A DNA stretch of 64,000 nucleotides from [Eubacterium] siraeum (GTDB taxonomy: Bacteria > Bacillota > Clostridia > Oscillospirales > Ruminococcaceae): assembly GCA_025150425.1 (NCBI GenBank), contig CP102281.1, positions 1,054,001-1,118,000 on the forward strand, in the 5' to 3' direction. Below are positions 1-8,792 of this stretch, piece by piece. Every line of letters starts with the position of its first letter. Position 1 is the stretch's first letter. A model generated the notes under the pieces. It ran no database searches. It was not told the DNA's origin and saw nothing but the letters and a program-made list of their open reading frames with translations. The position numbers and the translations under genes were made by a program.

Positions 1-1
1 T

Positions 2-154
2 CGTCTTGAACTTGTAGGCAGAAGACGTACTCGTGTTTATTATCACATTGAGCCTAAGGGTCTTGAGTATCTGGACAAGCTGGAGAAGGAATATGAGCTT
101 ACCAGCGCAGGTATTGATGCCATTATGAGTTATGTTCCTGAAGACGAAGAATAA
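2..154 (+). CDS. C-terminal end of a PadR-family-like transcriptional regulator (partial)
   Basis: Open frame entering from the left edge and ending at TAA 152-154 (50 residues visible). The segment RTRVYYHIEPKGLEYLDKLE resembles the wing and last helix of PadR winged-helix regulators, which usually read K-Y-Y-x-L-T-x-x-G. The recognition helix lies outside the window, so the family call rests on this short tail. A strong hairpin follows directly. Other winged-helix families could share such a tail. Confidence 0.55.
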   Translation, partial: RLELVGRRRTRVYYHIEPKGLEYLDKLEKEYELTSAGIDAIMSYVPEDEE

Positions 155-169
155 TTGATTTTTCGTTGT

Positions 170-205
170 AAACGGCGGTGTACGTTAAGAGGTACACCGC
201 CGTTT
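170..205 (+). terminator. Hairpin terminator after the PadR-like gene
   Basis: A perfect 14-bp inverted repeat (170-183 with 192-205, arm AAACGGCGGTGTAC) and an 8-nt loop lie just after the stop codon. The T-run is weak on the plus strand, but the arm ends in TTT. Confidence 0.7.
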
Positions 206-238
206 ATCACATTCCGGCATATTATTAAGGAGAATGAT

Positions 239-1051
239 ATGTTAAGTTACAGTAAATATATAATAGACGCACACGCTCATATTTTTCCCGAAAAGATCGC
301 ACAGAAAGCGACAGACAATATCGGCAGTTTCTACGATCTGTATATGAACTTTGACGGTACGGCGGATATGCTTATAAAGCAGGGCGATGAGTGCGGCGTT
401 TCGAAGTATGTCGTACAGTCAGTTGCCACAGTGCCGCACCAGGTAAAGAGAATCAATGATTTTATCGTGAAGTCGGTAGAAAAGTATCCGGATAAGCTGA
501 TAGGATTCGGTTCACTACATCCGGATATGAAAGGCATGGAAGAAGAAATCGACAGGCTTATTTCTCTCGGTCTTCACGGGATAAAGCTGCACCCGGACTT
601 TCAAAAATTCGCTATAAACGATGAAAAGGCTTGCAGGCTGTATGATGCGGTAGGCGATAAGCTGCCGTTTCTTATTCATACAGGCGATAAGCGTTATAAT
701 TATTCGAACCCGTCACTTATGGCGGAAATAGCGAGAAAATATCCGCATACCCGCTTTATTGCCGCTCATTTCGGCGGATGGTCGGAGTGGGAAAAGGCGG
801 AACGTGAGCTTGTGGGACTTGATAATATATGGGTAGATACCAGCAGCTCTTTCTATTCTATGACGCCCGAAAAAGCCGCAGAGCTTATTAGGAAGTTCGG
901 TTGCGACAGGGTATTCTTCGGTACCGATTATCCTATGTGGAGAGCGGACAATGACCTTGAGTTTCTCGATAGGATACCGCTCGGTGAGGATGTCAAGGAA
1001 AAGGTGCTGTGGAAGAATATAAATGATTTTCTGGGATTGGGGCTTTGTTGA
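239..1051 (+). CDS. Amidohydrolase-superfamily (amidohydrolase 2) metal-dependent hydrolase
   Basis: 270 residues from ATG 239, chosen because TAAGGAGA lies 5-12 nt upstream; an open frame continues to 155 but would cross the terminator hairpin. The metal-binding H-x-H is at residues 12-14 (DAHAHIF), followed by GIKLHPDF near 115, LIHTGD near 145, AAHFGG near 178 and a late aspartate in FGTDYPMW near 227. This is the standard order of ligands in the PF04909 TIM-barrel group (decarboxylases and hydrolases). The substrate cannot be read from sequence. The stop overlaps the next start by one base (TGATG), so it is translationally coupled to the phosphopantetheinyl transferase. Confidence 0.85.
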   Translation: MLSYSKYIIDAHAHIFPEKIAQKATDNIGSFYDLYMNFDGTADMLIKQGDECGVSKYVVQSVATVPHQVKRINDFIVKSVEKYPDKLIGFGSLHPDMKGMEEEIDRLISLGLHGIKLHPDFQKFAINDEKACRLYDAVGDKLPFLIHTGDKRYNYSNPSLMAEIARKYPHTRFIAAHFGGWSEWEKAERELVGLDNIWVDTSSSFYSMTPEKAAELIRKFGCDRVFFGTDYPMWRADNDLEFLDRIPLGEDVKEKVLWKNINDFLGLGLC

Positions 1052-1695
1052 TGAACGTTGAAAAACCTCTTATATTCGTATCTCCGATAAAGAAAAAATC
1101 CGTAATCAAATCCGGCTATCACGGGTATTCTCATAAATGCGGAATATTACTGCTTGAAAAAGCGTTTTCTCATATCGGACTTGATTTTTCACAAAACGAT
1201 ATAGTAAAAGCTGAAAACGGAAAGCCGTATATCAAGGGCAATCCTGTTTATTTCAGCATTTCTCACTGTGACGGACTTGCTGTGACTGTTTTATCAAAGG
1301 CTCCTGTAGGGGTTGACTGCGAGAGCGTGCGCCGTACAAGCGGTGCTGTTATGAAAAGGTGCTACGGCGACAGTGAAGCAAATCATATTCTGACTTCGGC
1401 GGACAGTGACAAGGCATTTTCACGGCTGTGGACGCTCAAAGAGAGCTATGCCAAAATGACAGGTGAAGGAGTAGGCTCTGATCTGAAGATGAAGTGCTTT
1501 GATGAGGAGAACGGCAGGACGCTTTTTGAAAGCGGTGCGGTTTTTTATCATTACGGCACACGTTTTAATAATGAAGATTACTTTATAAGCGTCTGCGTCA
1601 AGACAGACGATAAAAAGTCGGTTGATATTATTAAAAAGGCAGATTTTGACATTGACAACGAACATATTTTGTTGTACAATGTATCATATAACTGA
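1051..1695 (+). CDS. 4'-phosphopantetheinyl transferase superfamily protein (Sfp type)
   Basis: 214 residues from ATG 1051; a TTG six bases earlier is less likely because the ATG overlaps the upstream stop. It carries the family metal/CoA signatures VGVDCESVRR near residue 90 and LWTLKESYAKMTGEG near residue 130 (the W-T-x-K-E-x-Y-x-K pattern). Enzymes of this family move phosphopantetheine from CoA to a serine of carrier proteins. At about 214 residues it is Sfp-like rather than AcpS-like. No carrier protein or NRPS/PKS gene is in the window, so the target is unknown. The thi promoter lies inside its 3' end. Confidence 0.85.
   Translation: MNVEKPLIFVSPIKKKSVIKSGYHGYSHKCGILLLEKAFSHIGLDFSQNDIVKAENGKPYIKGNPVYFSISHCDGLAVTVLSKAPVGVDCESVRRTSGAVMKRCYGDSEANHILTSADSDKAFSRLWTLKESYAKMTGEGVGSDLKMKCFDEENGRTLFESGAVFYHYGTRFNNEDYFISVCVKTDDKKSVDIIKKADFDIDNEHILLYNVSYN
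1652..1680 (+). promoter_or_regulatory. Sigma-A type promoter of the thi operon
   Basis: TTGACA (1652-1657), 17-bp spacer, TACAAT (1675-1680), inside the 3' end of the phosphopantetheinyl transferase gene. Transcription would start near 1687, just before the TPP riboswitch. Confidence 0.75.
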
Positions 1696-1699
1696 AAAA

Positions 1700-1788
1700 A
1701 GCGAACGGGAGCTTGTTTGACAGGCTGAGAGGGAAATGGAATTTCCGACCGATAACTTGATTTGGGTAATGCCAACGTAAGTAAAACA
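1700..1788 (+). promoter_or_regulatory. TPP riboswitch (THI element)
   Basis: Carries the conserved THI-box blocks: the CTGAGA core (1725-1730) and GGGTAATGCCAACGTAAG (1764-1781), with the variable P3 helix (GGAAATGGAATTTCC) between. Thiamine pyrophosphate binding to this aptamer lowers expression of downstream genes. It sits directly before an intrinsic terminator and thiE, so control is probably by transcription termination. Confidence 0.95.
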
Positions 1789-1789
1789 G

Positions 1790-1820
1790 CGCATACGGTG
1801 GTGTTCCGTATGCGTTTTTT
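1790..1820 (+). terminator. Riboswitch-controlled terminator
   Basis: Hairpin CGCATACGG (1790-1798) with CCGTATGCG (1806-1814), then six T residues (1815-1820), 22 bases before the thiE start. It is the likely expression platform of the TPP riboswitch. Confidence 0.85.
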
Positions 1821-1842
1821 ATTGCCCGAAAGGAGTTTATAT

Positions 1843-2496
1843 ATGAACATAACACCAAAGCAGATGCTTTTATATGCGGTAAGCGACAGAGCGTGGAGCA
1901 ACAGTGACGAGGAATTTCTGTCACAGGCAAAGCAGGCGATAAAGAGCGGAGTTACAATATTCCAGCTTCGTGAAAAGCACACAAGCTATGAGCATTTCAG
2001 AGAGATCGCCCTTAAGCTGAAGCCGATATGCAAGCAGTACAATGTTCCGCTTATTATCAACGATAACGTAAAGCTGGCAAAGGAAATCGACGCAGACGGT
2101 GTTCATCTGGGACAGGATGACCTTGACATAAAAGCCGCAAGAGAATATCTCGGAGCGGATAAGATAATAGGCGTATCCGCTCATAATGTAAAAGAGGCAC
2201 TGGAGGCGGAAAACGGCGGTGCGGATTATCTCGGAAGCGGTGCGGCATTTGTGACCTCGACAAAGACGGACGCAGGTGCGATAGATCACAAGGTGCTGTC
2301 CGATGTTGCACATTCGGTCAAAATACCTGTGGTTGCGATAGGCGGCATAAATAAGGATAACATATCACAGCTTGAGGGGCTTGGCCTTGACGGAGTAGCG
2401 GTAGTGTCGGCAATTTTTGCGGCTGACGATATTTCGTCTGCTGTCATAGATTTAAAGGCTAAAGCCGAAAAAGCAGCGGAAAGTTCGGTAAAATAA
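1843..2496 (+). CDS. thiE: Thiamine-phosphate synthase ThiE
   Basis: 217 residues from ATG 1843 with AAAGGAG upstream; a longer frame from 1762 would run through the riboswitch and terminator and is rejected. It joins HMP-pyrophosphate to thiazole phosphate. Visible motifs are QLREKHTS, INDN, DGVHLGQDD, GVSAHN, the phosphate-binding region DYLGSGAAFVTSTKTDA, AIGGI and GVAVVSAI, in the usual order, and the length is typical. It is first gene of a riboswitch-controlled operon with thiD and an ABC transporter. The thiazole and pyrimidine synthesis genes thiG and thiC are not nearby. Confidence 0.95.
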   Translation: MNITPKQMLLYAVSDRAWSNSDEEFLSQAKQAIKSGVTIFQLREKHTSYEHFREIALKLKPICKQYNVPLIINDNVKLAKEIDADGVHLGQDDLDIKAAREYLGADKIIGVSAHNVKEALEAENGGADYLGSGAAFVTSTKTDAGAIDHKVLSDVAHSVKIPVVAIGGINKDNISQLEGLGLDGVAVVSAIFAADDISSAVIDLKAKAEKAAESSVK

Positions 2497-2512
2497 GAAA
2501 GGACCTGATATT

Positions 2513-3313
2513 ATGAAAAAGATACTTACAATAGCCGGCTCGGACTGCAGCGGCGGTGCGGGAATACAGGCTGACATAAAGACAATAACGATGCACGGAA
2601 TGTACGCAATGAGCGCAATCACGGCGCTTACGGCGCAGAATACAACGGGCGTATACGGTATTATGAACAGCTCGGCTGATTTTCTGAAGAATCAGATAGA
2701 CTGCATATTTAACGATATTCGTCCCGATGCTGTAAAAATAGGCATGGTAAGCGATGTTGAAATAATCGAGGCGATAGCGCAAAAGCTGAAAGAATACAAG
2801 GCTGTGAATATAGTAGCCGATCCTGTAATGGTAGCGACCAGCGGCAGCCGTCTTATCAGCGAGGACGCTACAGACGCACTTATGACAAGGCTTCTTCCTC
2901 TTGCGGATATTATCACGCCGAATCTTGCGGAGGCTGAGGTGCTGACCGGTATGAAGATAACCACAAGAGAAGAAATGGAAAAGGCGGCAAAGGTGCTTTC
3001 CGAAAAGCTCCCTTCAACCGTCGGAATAGTAATAAAGGGCGGTCATCTTGACGATACAGCCGACGATCTGCTTTATGTCGGCGGTGAAAATCACTGGATA
3101 AACGGCAAGCGCATAGATAATCCGAATACGCACGGCACTGGCTGTACATTCTCATCTGCCATAGCCTGCAACCTTGCTTTAACGTCAGATAAGGTACAGG
3201 CTGTCACAAACGCAAAGGAATATCTTGCGGGAGCAATCGCCGCAAAGCTGGATTTAGGCAAGGGCAGTGGTCCGCTTATGCACAACTATAAGATAGTCGA
3301 AAAGGATATATAA
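2513..3313 (+). CDS. thiD: Hydroxymethylpyrimidine / phosphomethylpyrimidine kinase ThiD
   Basis: 266 residues. It phosphorylates HMP and HMP-phosphate to supply ThiE. The ribokinase-fold signatures are clear: [19 protein letters not shown] at the N-terminus, [23 protein letters not shown], and the catalytic [13 protein letters not shown] near residue 205. It starts 16 nt after thiE and ends one base before the transporter ATPase, so it is clearly co-transcribed. Confidence 0.96.
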   Translation: MKKILTIAGSDCSGGAGIQADIKTITMHGMYAMSAITALTAQNTTGVYGIMNSSADFLKNQIDCIFNDIRPDAVKIGMVSDVEIIEAIAQKLKEYKAVNIVADPVMVATSGSRLISEDATDALMTRLLPLADIITPNLAEAEVLTGMKITTREEMEKAAKVLSEKLPSTVGIVIKGGHLDDTADDLLYVGGENHWINGKRIDNPNTHGTGCTFSSAIACNLALTSDKVQAVTNAKEYLAGAIAAKLDLGKGSGPLMHNYKIVEKDI

Positions 3314-3314
3314 G

Positions 3315-4091
3315 ATGTCCTTTGTTGAGTTTAACAATGTCACATTCGGCTATAAAGAGGACGATTATCTTCTGCTTGAGGATCTGTCGTTTTCGGCTGA
3401 AAAGAATGATATAATTACCGTTATCGGTGCGTCCGGCTGCGGAAAAAGCACGCTGTTCCGTCTTATGACCTGTCTTGAAACGGAATATAAGGGCAGTATC
3501 ACGATAAACGGGAAAACACCGAAAGAGGCGACCGGCACGGCGGCATTCATGCCGCAGAAGGATCTGCTTATGCCGTGGCGGAACATACTTAAAAATGTGA
3601 CCTTGCCGCTTGAGGCACTGCCTATGTCAAAGGCCGAGCGTATCTCGCAGGCAAAAGAGGCAATAGAAAAAGTGGGGCTGTCGGGTTGTGAGAATAAACG
3701 TCCGTCAGAACTTTCGGGCGGTATGCGTCAGAGGGTATCGTTTGCAAGAACGCTTGTACAGCTGTGGCACGGCAGGGAGCTTATGCTGCTTGACGAGCCG
3801 TTCTCGGCACTGGATTCGCTTACAAGGATCTCTATGCAGGACTGGCTTATCGGGCAGGTGAAGGGACTTGACGCCACAGTTATGATGGTAACGCACGATG
3901 TCGAGGAAGCTATGCTTGTCGGCAATAAAATCTTTCTGCTCAGCGGCAGACCCGTAAAGCAGATAAAGGTCATTGATGTAAGTCATATCACCTGCCGTGA
4001 GGATCTGTATACCCCGTCATCTGTCGAACTTAAAAACGAGCTTGTCAGGGCATTCCTTACGGAAAAAGCAGAGAGGGGAGATAATATATGA
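3315..4091 (+). CDS. ABC transporter ATP-binding protein (thiamine-precursor uptake, ThiZ-like)
   Basis: 258 residues. Walker [10 protein letters not shown] (near 39), Q-loop [10 protein letters not shown], signature [12 protein letters not shown], Walker [13 protein letters not shown] and the H-loop MVTHD are all present. It belongs to the nitrate/taurine/ThiZ group of importer ATPases. It sits one base after thiD and overlaps the permease by 4 nt (ATGA), under the TPP riboswitch. The riboswitch and the NMT1-type binding protein point to a pyrimidine precursor as substrate (inference). Confidence 0.9.
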   Translation: MSFVEFNNVTFGYKEDDYLLLEDLSFSAEKNDIITVIGASGCGKSTLFRLMTCLETEYKGSITINGKTPKEATGTAAFMPQKDLLMPWRNILKNVTLPLEALPMSKAERISQAKEAIEKVGLSGCENKRPSELSGGMRQRVSFARTLVQLWHGRELMLLDEPFSALDSLTRISMQDWLIGQVKGLDATVMMVTHDVEEAMLVGNKIFLLSGRPVKQIKVIDVSHITCREDLYTPSSVELKNELVRAFLTEKAERGDNI

Positions 4092-4831
4092 AAAAACACC
4101 TTCCTGCAGTGCTTACCGGAATAGGTCTGCTTATATTATGGCAGGTCATTGCAATGTGCATAAATGCGGCATACATACTGCCGTCACCGACACAGATTGC
4201 AGTGAAAATATGGGAGCTTCGGGAGCCGTTGTTTACGGTACATACTCCTGCGACAATGCTTGTAACGCTTATCGGACTTCTTATTTCCGTGGTTCTCGGT
4301 GTGGGGCTTGCCGTTGTGATGGAGCGTTTTGAGTGCGTAGAAAGAGCGTTATACCCTGTAATCGTCACAACGCAGACGATACCGGTAACGGCGATAGCTC
4401 CGCTCTTTGTGCTGTGGCTCGGATACGGCATATGGAGCAAGGTGCTTGTTGCTGTGCTTATAACATTCTTCCCGATAACCATATCGGTACACGACGGACT
4501 TAAATCCGCAAAAAGAGAAAACGAGGAACTGCTCAGGACTATGGGAATGAGCGGTACGGCGATATTTTTCAAGCTGAAATTTCCTGCCGCATTGCCGTCA
4601 TTCTTTTCGGCAATAAAAATGGCGATACCGCTCAGCATTCTTGGAGCGGCAATGGGCGAATGGCTCGGTGCGCAGAGCGGACTGGGATATTTCAGTAAAC
4701 GTATGATGACACAGCTTGACGGTGCGGGAGTATTTGCTCCGGTAGTTGTTCTTGCGGTGTGTGCAATGCTGGTTGTAGCTGTTATCAGTGCAATAGAAAG
4801 AAAACTAATAACATGGAGAAAGGAAATTTAA
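4088..4831 (+). CDS. ABC transporter permease (thiamine-precursor uptake, ThiX-like)
   Basis: 247 residues with about six hydrophobic segments and an EAA-type coupling loop ([18 protein letters not shown], near residue 140), followed by [16 protein letters not shown], characteristic of the SsuC/TauC/ThiX permease family. Starts inside the ATPase stop codon (ATGA) and is followed one base later by the binding protein. Confidence 0.9.
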   Translation: MKKHLPAVLTGIGLLILWQVIAMCINAAYILPSPTQIAVKIWELREPLFTVHTPATMLVTLIGLLISVVLGVGLAVVMERFECVERALYPVIVTTQTIPVTAIAPLFVLWLGYGIWSKVLVAVLITFFPITISVHDGLKSAKRENEELLRTMGMSGTAIFFKLKFPAALPSFFSAIKMAIPLSILGAAMGEWLGAQSGLGYFSKRMMTQLDGAGVFAPVVVLAVCAMLVVAVISAIERKLITWRKEI

Positions 4832-4832
4832 C

Positions 4833-5879
4833 ATGAAAAACAAAAGATTTACGGCGGTTGCCACAGCGGCGGCTATTATGCTGGGCGTGTGCGGCTGTGC
4901 AGGCAACACGGCTTCGTCTACGGTAGGAGGCAGTACCGATGTTTCTTCTGCAAGCAGTGAAGCAAAGGATCTCGAGGAGGTTTCTGTTGTACTGGACTGG
5001 TACCCCAACGGCTCGCACGTTTTCCTCTATGACGCTATAGAGGAGGGCTATTATGAGGAAGAAGGACTTAAGATAAAGGTTGAGTTCCCCTCAAACACAA
5101 ATGACGCTATTTCAATGACCTCCGCAGGCAAGGCTGATATAGGATTTTACTATATGCACGATGTAATACAGGCTAATGCCAATCAGAATATTCCCGTTGT
5201 TTCTATCGGTGCGGCAGTACAGAATCCCGTAAATGTGCTTATGTCGCTCGGTGACAAGAACATAAAGACAGTAGCTGATTTAAAGGGCAAGAAGATAGGC
5301 TACGGCGGATCTGTCCTCAATGAAGCGTTTGTAAAGACGATGCTTAAGAACGCAGGTCTTAAGGAGGACGATGCGGAGCTTATTGATGTCGGATTTGAGC
5401 TTATGTCTTCTATGACAACAGGTCAGGTTGACGCTACGATCGGCGGATTTATCAGCCACGAAGTACCCGAGCTTGAAAATCAGGGCTTTACCGTAAACTA
5501 TATCAAGCCTACAGAAAACGGCGTGCCTGATTATACCGAGCTTGTATTCGTAACATCTAAGGAAAATGCAGAGAAGAACGCCGACAAGCTGACACGATTC
5601 CTCCGTGCGACAAAGAAGGGCTATGAGCATGTAAAGGCAAATCCCGAAAAGGGCGTTGAGAACCTGCTCAAGAATCAGAACACCGAAAACTTCCCGCTCA
5701 ACAAGGACGTTGAAACAAAGAGTGTAGCTACTATCCTTTCTCTTGCTGAAAAGGACGGTGCACCGTTCTTATCGCAGAGCGAGGAAACATGGACAAACAA
5801 TATCAAGTGGATGCTTGACGCAGGCATTATCACTAAGTCTGTTGACGCTAAGGATATGATAGTAAAGCTCGTTGACTGA
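4833..5879 (+). CDS. ABC transporter substrate-binding lipoprotein, NMT1/THI5-like (ThiY-like)
   Basis: 348 residues. A basic, hydrophobic signal peptide ends in a lipobox (LGVC at 17-20 or VCGC at 19-22). The mature part begins VVLDWYPNGSH, matching the D-W-x-P-N motif of NMT1/THI5 domains that bind HMP-like pyrimidines, and is followed by the long acidic-lysine helices typical of periplasmic binding proteins. It is last gene of the thi operon before a terminator. No tenA is adjacent, so which precursor is imported is open. Confidence 0.9.
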   Translation: MKNKRFTAVATAAAIMLGVCGCAGNTASSTVGGSTDVSSASSEAKDLEEVSVVLDWYPNGSHVFLYDAIEEGYYEEEGLKIKVEFPSNTNDAISMTSAGKADIGFYYMHDVIQANANQNIPVVSIGAAVQNPVNVLMSLGDKNIKTVADLKGKKIGYGGSVLNEAFVKTMLKNAGLKEDDAELIDVGFELMSSMTTGQVDATIGGFISHEVPELENQGFTVNYIKPTENGVPDYTELVFVTSKENAEKNADKLTRFLRATKKGYEHVKANPEKGVENLLKNQNTENFPLNKDVETKSVATILSLAEKDGAPFLSQSEETWTNNIKWMLDAGIITKSVDAKDMIVKLVD

Positions 5880-5896
5880 TTATAATTTAATATTAA

Positions 5897-5923
5897 GCCG
5901 TCTGCATTACACAGGCGGCTTTT
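5897..5923 (+). terminator. Terminator of the thi operon
   Basis: GCCGTCTG (5897-5904) pairs with CAGGCGGC (5912-5919) with one G-T pair, followed by TTTTG. Confidence 0.8.
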
Positions 5924-6098
5924 GCAATATAAACAAAAAAATCCTTAAAATTTGTGCATATATCCATATTTTACTTTATTTCATCTTTTCAGCGGACAAA
6001 ACGTAGTTCTGAAATGTATAATTATAAAGCGTAAAAATACAAATTCGTTTTGTTCCGTCAGAATCTATGTATTTTTATCGTAAAAAACGGAGGTAAAT

Positions 6099-8708
6099 AT
6101 GAAAATTAAAAAAATTCTTCTCAGTACATTAGTTTTTGCCGTGGCAGCGATAGTGTGTGCGTTGACAGTTGGCGCTGAAAAAGCAGGTGATTATCAGATC
6201 TATGCTACAGGTGCCGATACCGCCGCAATTACTTCTTACAGCGGCACTGCAACAAGCGTTACAATACCGTCGAAACTCAACGGTTTTAAGGTTACTCAGA
6301 TTGAACGCAACGCATTTCGTGGTAACACAAAGCTTACAAAGGTAACTATCCCCAATACCGTAACCGATATATCAGACGGCGCTTTCGGAGATTGCACCTC
6401 TCTCGAAACTGTCACTATCCCCGACAGCGTTAAGTCTATAGGTGCAGATGTTTTTGAAAATACAAAGATGCTCAAAAAACAGAGCAAATCATCAACCAAG
6501 TATGTCGGAAAATGGCTTGTCGGTGCGAACACAGGCACTCTGACGGTCAAGAACGGTACTGTCGGAATAGCTGACAGCGCCTGCCAGACAAACTATAATA
6601 TAAAAACACTGAACCTTCCTTCAGGACTTAAATACATCGGTTCACTTTCCTTTGCATATTGTGCGGGTTTGAAGAAGGCTAATATTCCTTCATCAGTTGA
6701 GCGTATAGGAACATACGCATTCACCGGAACAGCTATCGTAAACAATCAGCTTGAAAGTGCGGACATTGCTTATATTGATAAATGGGCCGTTGACAGCTTC
6801 TATGAAATAAGCGATGCGAACATTACCGCAGGAACAGTCGGAATAGCCGATTCTGCTTTTGAATCTACTGAGCTTAGAACGGTTAAATTACCGTCTTCAC
6901 TCAGAATAATAGGTATTAGTGCTTTCTCCGATACATACCTTACAACTGTTTCGATTCCTGCAGGTGTTACTACTATAGGCACAGGAGCTTTTTCACAGAG
7001 CGATTATCTGAAATCGGTCACTGTAGCGGATTCCAATAAGAATTACTCATCTCAGAACGGTGTTCTGTACAATAAGAATAAAACAGTACTTATGCAGTAT
7101 CCTGTAGCAAAGACAGATAAGGCATTCTCAGTTCCTTCTACAGTTACGGTAATAGACAGCGTGGCTTTTACAGACGCTAAAAAACTTACATCTGTGACAT
7201 TCCCTTCTTCACTTAAATCTTTAGGCGAAGGTGCTTTCGGAAGAGCGTCGGCTCTGACTTCAGTAAAGTTCGGGGCAAATGTGAAATATATCGGTGCGTT
7301 TGCGTTTATTGACTGCAAATCGCTGACAGGTGTAACACTCTCATCAAATCTGCGTGATATAGACAGCATGGCATTTCTGAACTGCGACAAGCTTACAAAG
7401 ATAACAGTACCGAAAAGCGTAAAGAACATAATGCCCTATGCAATAGGTTATTGCTTTAATGCTGACAGTAACGGGGATATTTACATAAAGAGCGGCTTTA
7501 CGATATACGGTTATGACGGTGAAGCAAAACGTTATGCAAATGAAAACAACATAAAATACGTCAAGCTGTCTGATGCCAATGTTACCGCAGTGAGCGGTTT
7601 CAAATGCTCTTCCAAGACAAGCACATCGGTTACATTGCAGTGGACAAAGAACTCCACCGCTTCCGGTTATGAATTACAGCAGTACAAGAACGGTAAGTGG
7701 GTCACTATAGCAACTCCCTCTGCTTCAACCACATCTTATACGGTCAAGAGCCTGAAAGCGGGAACAGCAGGCTATCGATTCAGAATCAGAGCGTACAAGA
7801 CAGTCAGCGGTACAAAAAAATACAGCTCGTGGAGCAGTGAAGTAAAGGTAAACACAAATCCTTACGGCGTAGGCGGATTCTCTGTTAAATCTAAATTCAG
7901 CGTTTCCGTAACATTACAGTGGAACAAGGGCACTACCGCAAGCGGCTATGAGCTTCAGCAGTACAAGAACGGCAAGTGGACAACTATTTACACGGCTGAT
8001 AAGGCAACTGTAACGAGCTATACAGTTAAAAATCTCAAGGCAGGAACAGCCGGCTATCAGTTCCGTATCCGTGCATATAAGACCTACGGCACTAAAAAGC
8101 AGTACGGTTCATGGAGCAAGGTTATAAAGGTGAATACCAACCCCTACGGTGTTGGTGGATTCTCTGTTAAATCTAAATTCAGCGTTTCCGTAACATTACA
8201 GTGGAACAAGGGCACTACCGCAAGCGGCTATGAGCTTCAGCAGTACAAGAACGGCAAGTGGACAACTATTTATACGGCTGATAAGGCAACTGTAACGAGC
8301 TATACAGTTAAAAATCTCAAGGCAGGAACAGCCGGCTATCAGTTCCGTATCCGTGCATACAAGACCTACGGCACTAAAAAGCAGTACGGTTCATGGAGCA
8401 AGGTTATAAAGGTGAATACTAACCCCTACGGTGTTGGTGGATTCAAAGTTAAGTCCACAGCGAAAAACTCTGTGACATTGCAGTGGAACAAGGGAACAAC
8501 GGCAAGCGGTTACGTCATTGAAAAATGGAACGGAAACAAGTGGGTACACGTTGCAAGAATCACAAACGCAAGCACAACTACCTACACTGTAAACGGACTA
8601 AAGTCAAATACAAGCTATCAGTTTAAAATACGGGCGTTCAAGTCCTATTCCACAGGCAATCAGTACGGCACATGGTCAACTCCGTTGACAGCAAAAACAA
8701 CTAAATAA
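6099..8708 (+). CDS. Secreted leucine-rich-repeat (BspA-type) protein with four fibronectin-III-like modules
   Basis: 869 residues with a Sec signal peptide (residues 1-26, ends near VGA). Residues 50-480 hold BspA/LRR_5 repeats of the pattern VTIPxxVxxIxxxAFxxCxxL. Residues 495-869 hold four modules of about 94 residues (VTLQWxKxxTASGYELQQY ... YTVKxLKxGTAGYQFRIRAYK), a fibronectin-III-like fold. Modules two and three are almost identical at the DNA level. There is no LPXTG, transmembrane anchor or dockerin, so it is released or held by an unknown means. Such proteins usually bind host or plant surfaces. It is a single-gene unit between terminators, after a 219-bp spacer with AT-rich promoter-like sequence. 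Confidence 0.88.
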   Translation: MKIKKILLSTLVFAVAAIVCALTVGAEKAGDYQIYATGADTAAITSYSGTATSVTIPSKLNGFKVTQIERNAFRGNTKLTKVTIPNTVTDISDGAFGDCTSLETVTIPDSVKSIGADVFENTKMLKKQSKSSTKYVGKWLVGANTGTLTVKNGTVGIADSACQTNYNIKTLNLPSGLKYIGSLSFAYCAGLKKANIPSSVERIGTYAFTGTAIVNNQLESADIAYIDKWAVDSFYEISDANITAGTVGIADSAFESTELRTVKLPSSLRIIGISAFSDTYLTTVSIPAGVTTIGTGAFSQSDYLKSVTVADSNKNYSSQNGVLYNKNKTVLMQYPVAKTDKAFSVPSTVTVIDSVAFTDAKKLTSVTFPSSLKSLGEGAFGRASALTSVKFGANVKYIGAFAFIDCKSLTGVTLSSNLRDIDSMAFLNCDKLTKITVPKSVKNIMPYAIGYCFNADSNGDIYIKSGFTIYGYDGEAKRYANENNIKYVKLSDANVTAVSGFKCSSKTSTSVTLQWTKNSTASGYELQQYKNGKWVTIATPSASTTSYTVKSLKAGTAGYRFRIRAYKTVSGTKKYSSWSSEVKVNTNPYGVGGFSVKSKFSVSVTLQWNKGTTASGYELQQYKNGKWTTIYTADKATVTSYTVKNLKAGTAGYQFRIRAYKTYGTKKQYGSWSKVIKVNTNPYGVGGFSVKSKFSVSVTLQWNKGTTASGYELQQYKNGKWTTIYTADKATVTSYTVKNLKAGTAGYQFRIRAYKTYGTKKQYGSWSKVIKVNTNPYGVGGFKVKSTAKNSVTLQWNKGTTASGYVIEKWNGNKWVHVARITNASTTTYTVNGLKSNTSYQFKIRAFKSYSTGNQYGTWSTPLTAKTTK
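7875..8438 (+). repeat. Tandem near-identical 282-bp modules inside the LRR/FN3 gene
   Basis: GGATTCTCTGTTAAATC begins at 7875 and again at 8157. The two 282-bp (94-codon) units differ at only a few, mostly silent, bases. A diverged unit follows from 8439 with the same spacing. Such identity implies recent duplication or gene conversion and allows copy-number change by slippage. Confidence 0.9.
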
Positions 8709-8714
8709 ATCAGG

Positions 8715-8747
8715 TAAAGGGACACGGTTATAATCTGTGCCCCTTTA
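8715..8747 (+). terminator. Terminator of the LRR/FN3 gene
   Basis: TAAAGGGACACGG (8715-8727) faces CTGTGCCCCTTTA (8735-8747) with one mismatch, 7 bases after the stop. Confidence 0.65.
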
Positions 8748-8763
8748 TTATTACTGTCTGCTG

Positions 8764-8787
8764 ACGGGTATCTAAAACGATACCCGT
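8764..8787. terminator. Bidirectional terminator between the LRR gene and def
   Basis: Perfect 9-bp stem ACGGGTATC (8764-8772) / GATACCCGT (8779-8787), T-rich on the plus side. It lies just beyond the stop of the minus-strand deformylase. Confidence 0.7.
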
Positions 8788-8792
8788 TATTT

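Noticed and set aside
1578-1982. 134-residue minus-strand frame across the TPP riboswitch
   Set aside because: Antisense to the riboswitch and thiE; no support.
4057-4638. 193-residue minus-strand frame opposite the ABC permease
   Set aside because: Antisense to a clear permease gene with matching motifs; low-complexity Ser/Thr-rich composition and no ribosome site.
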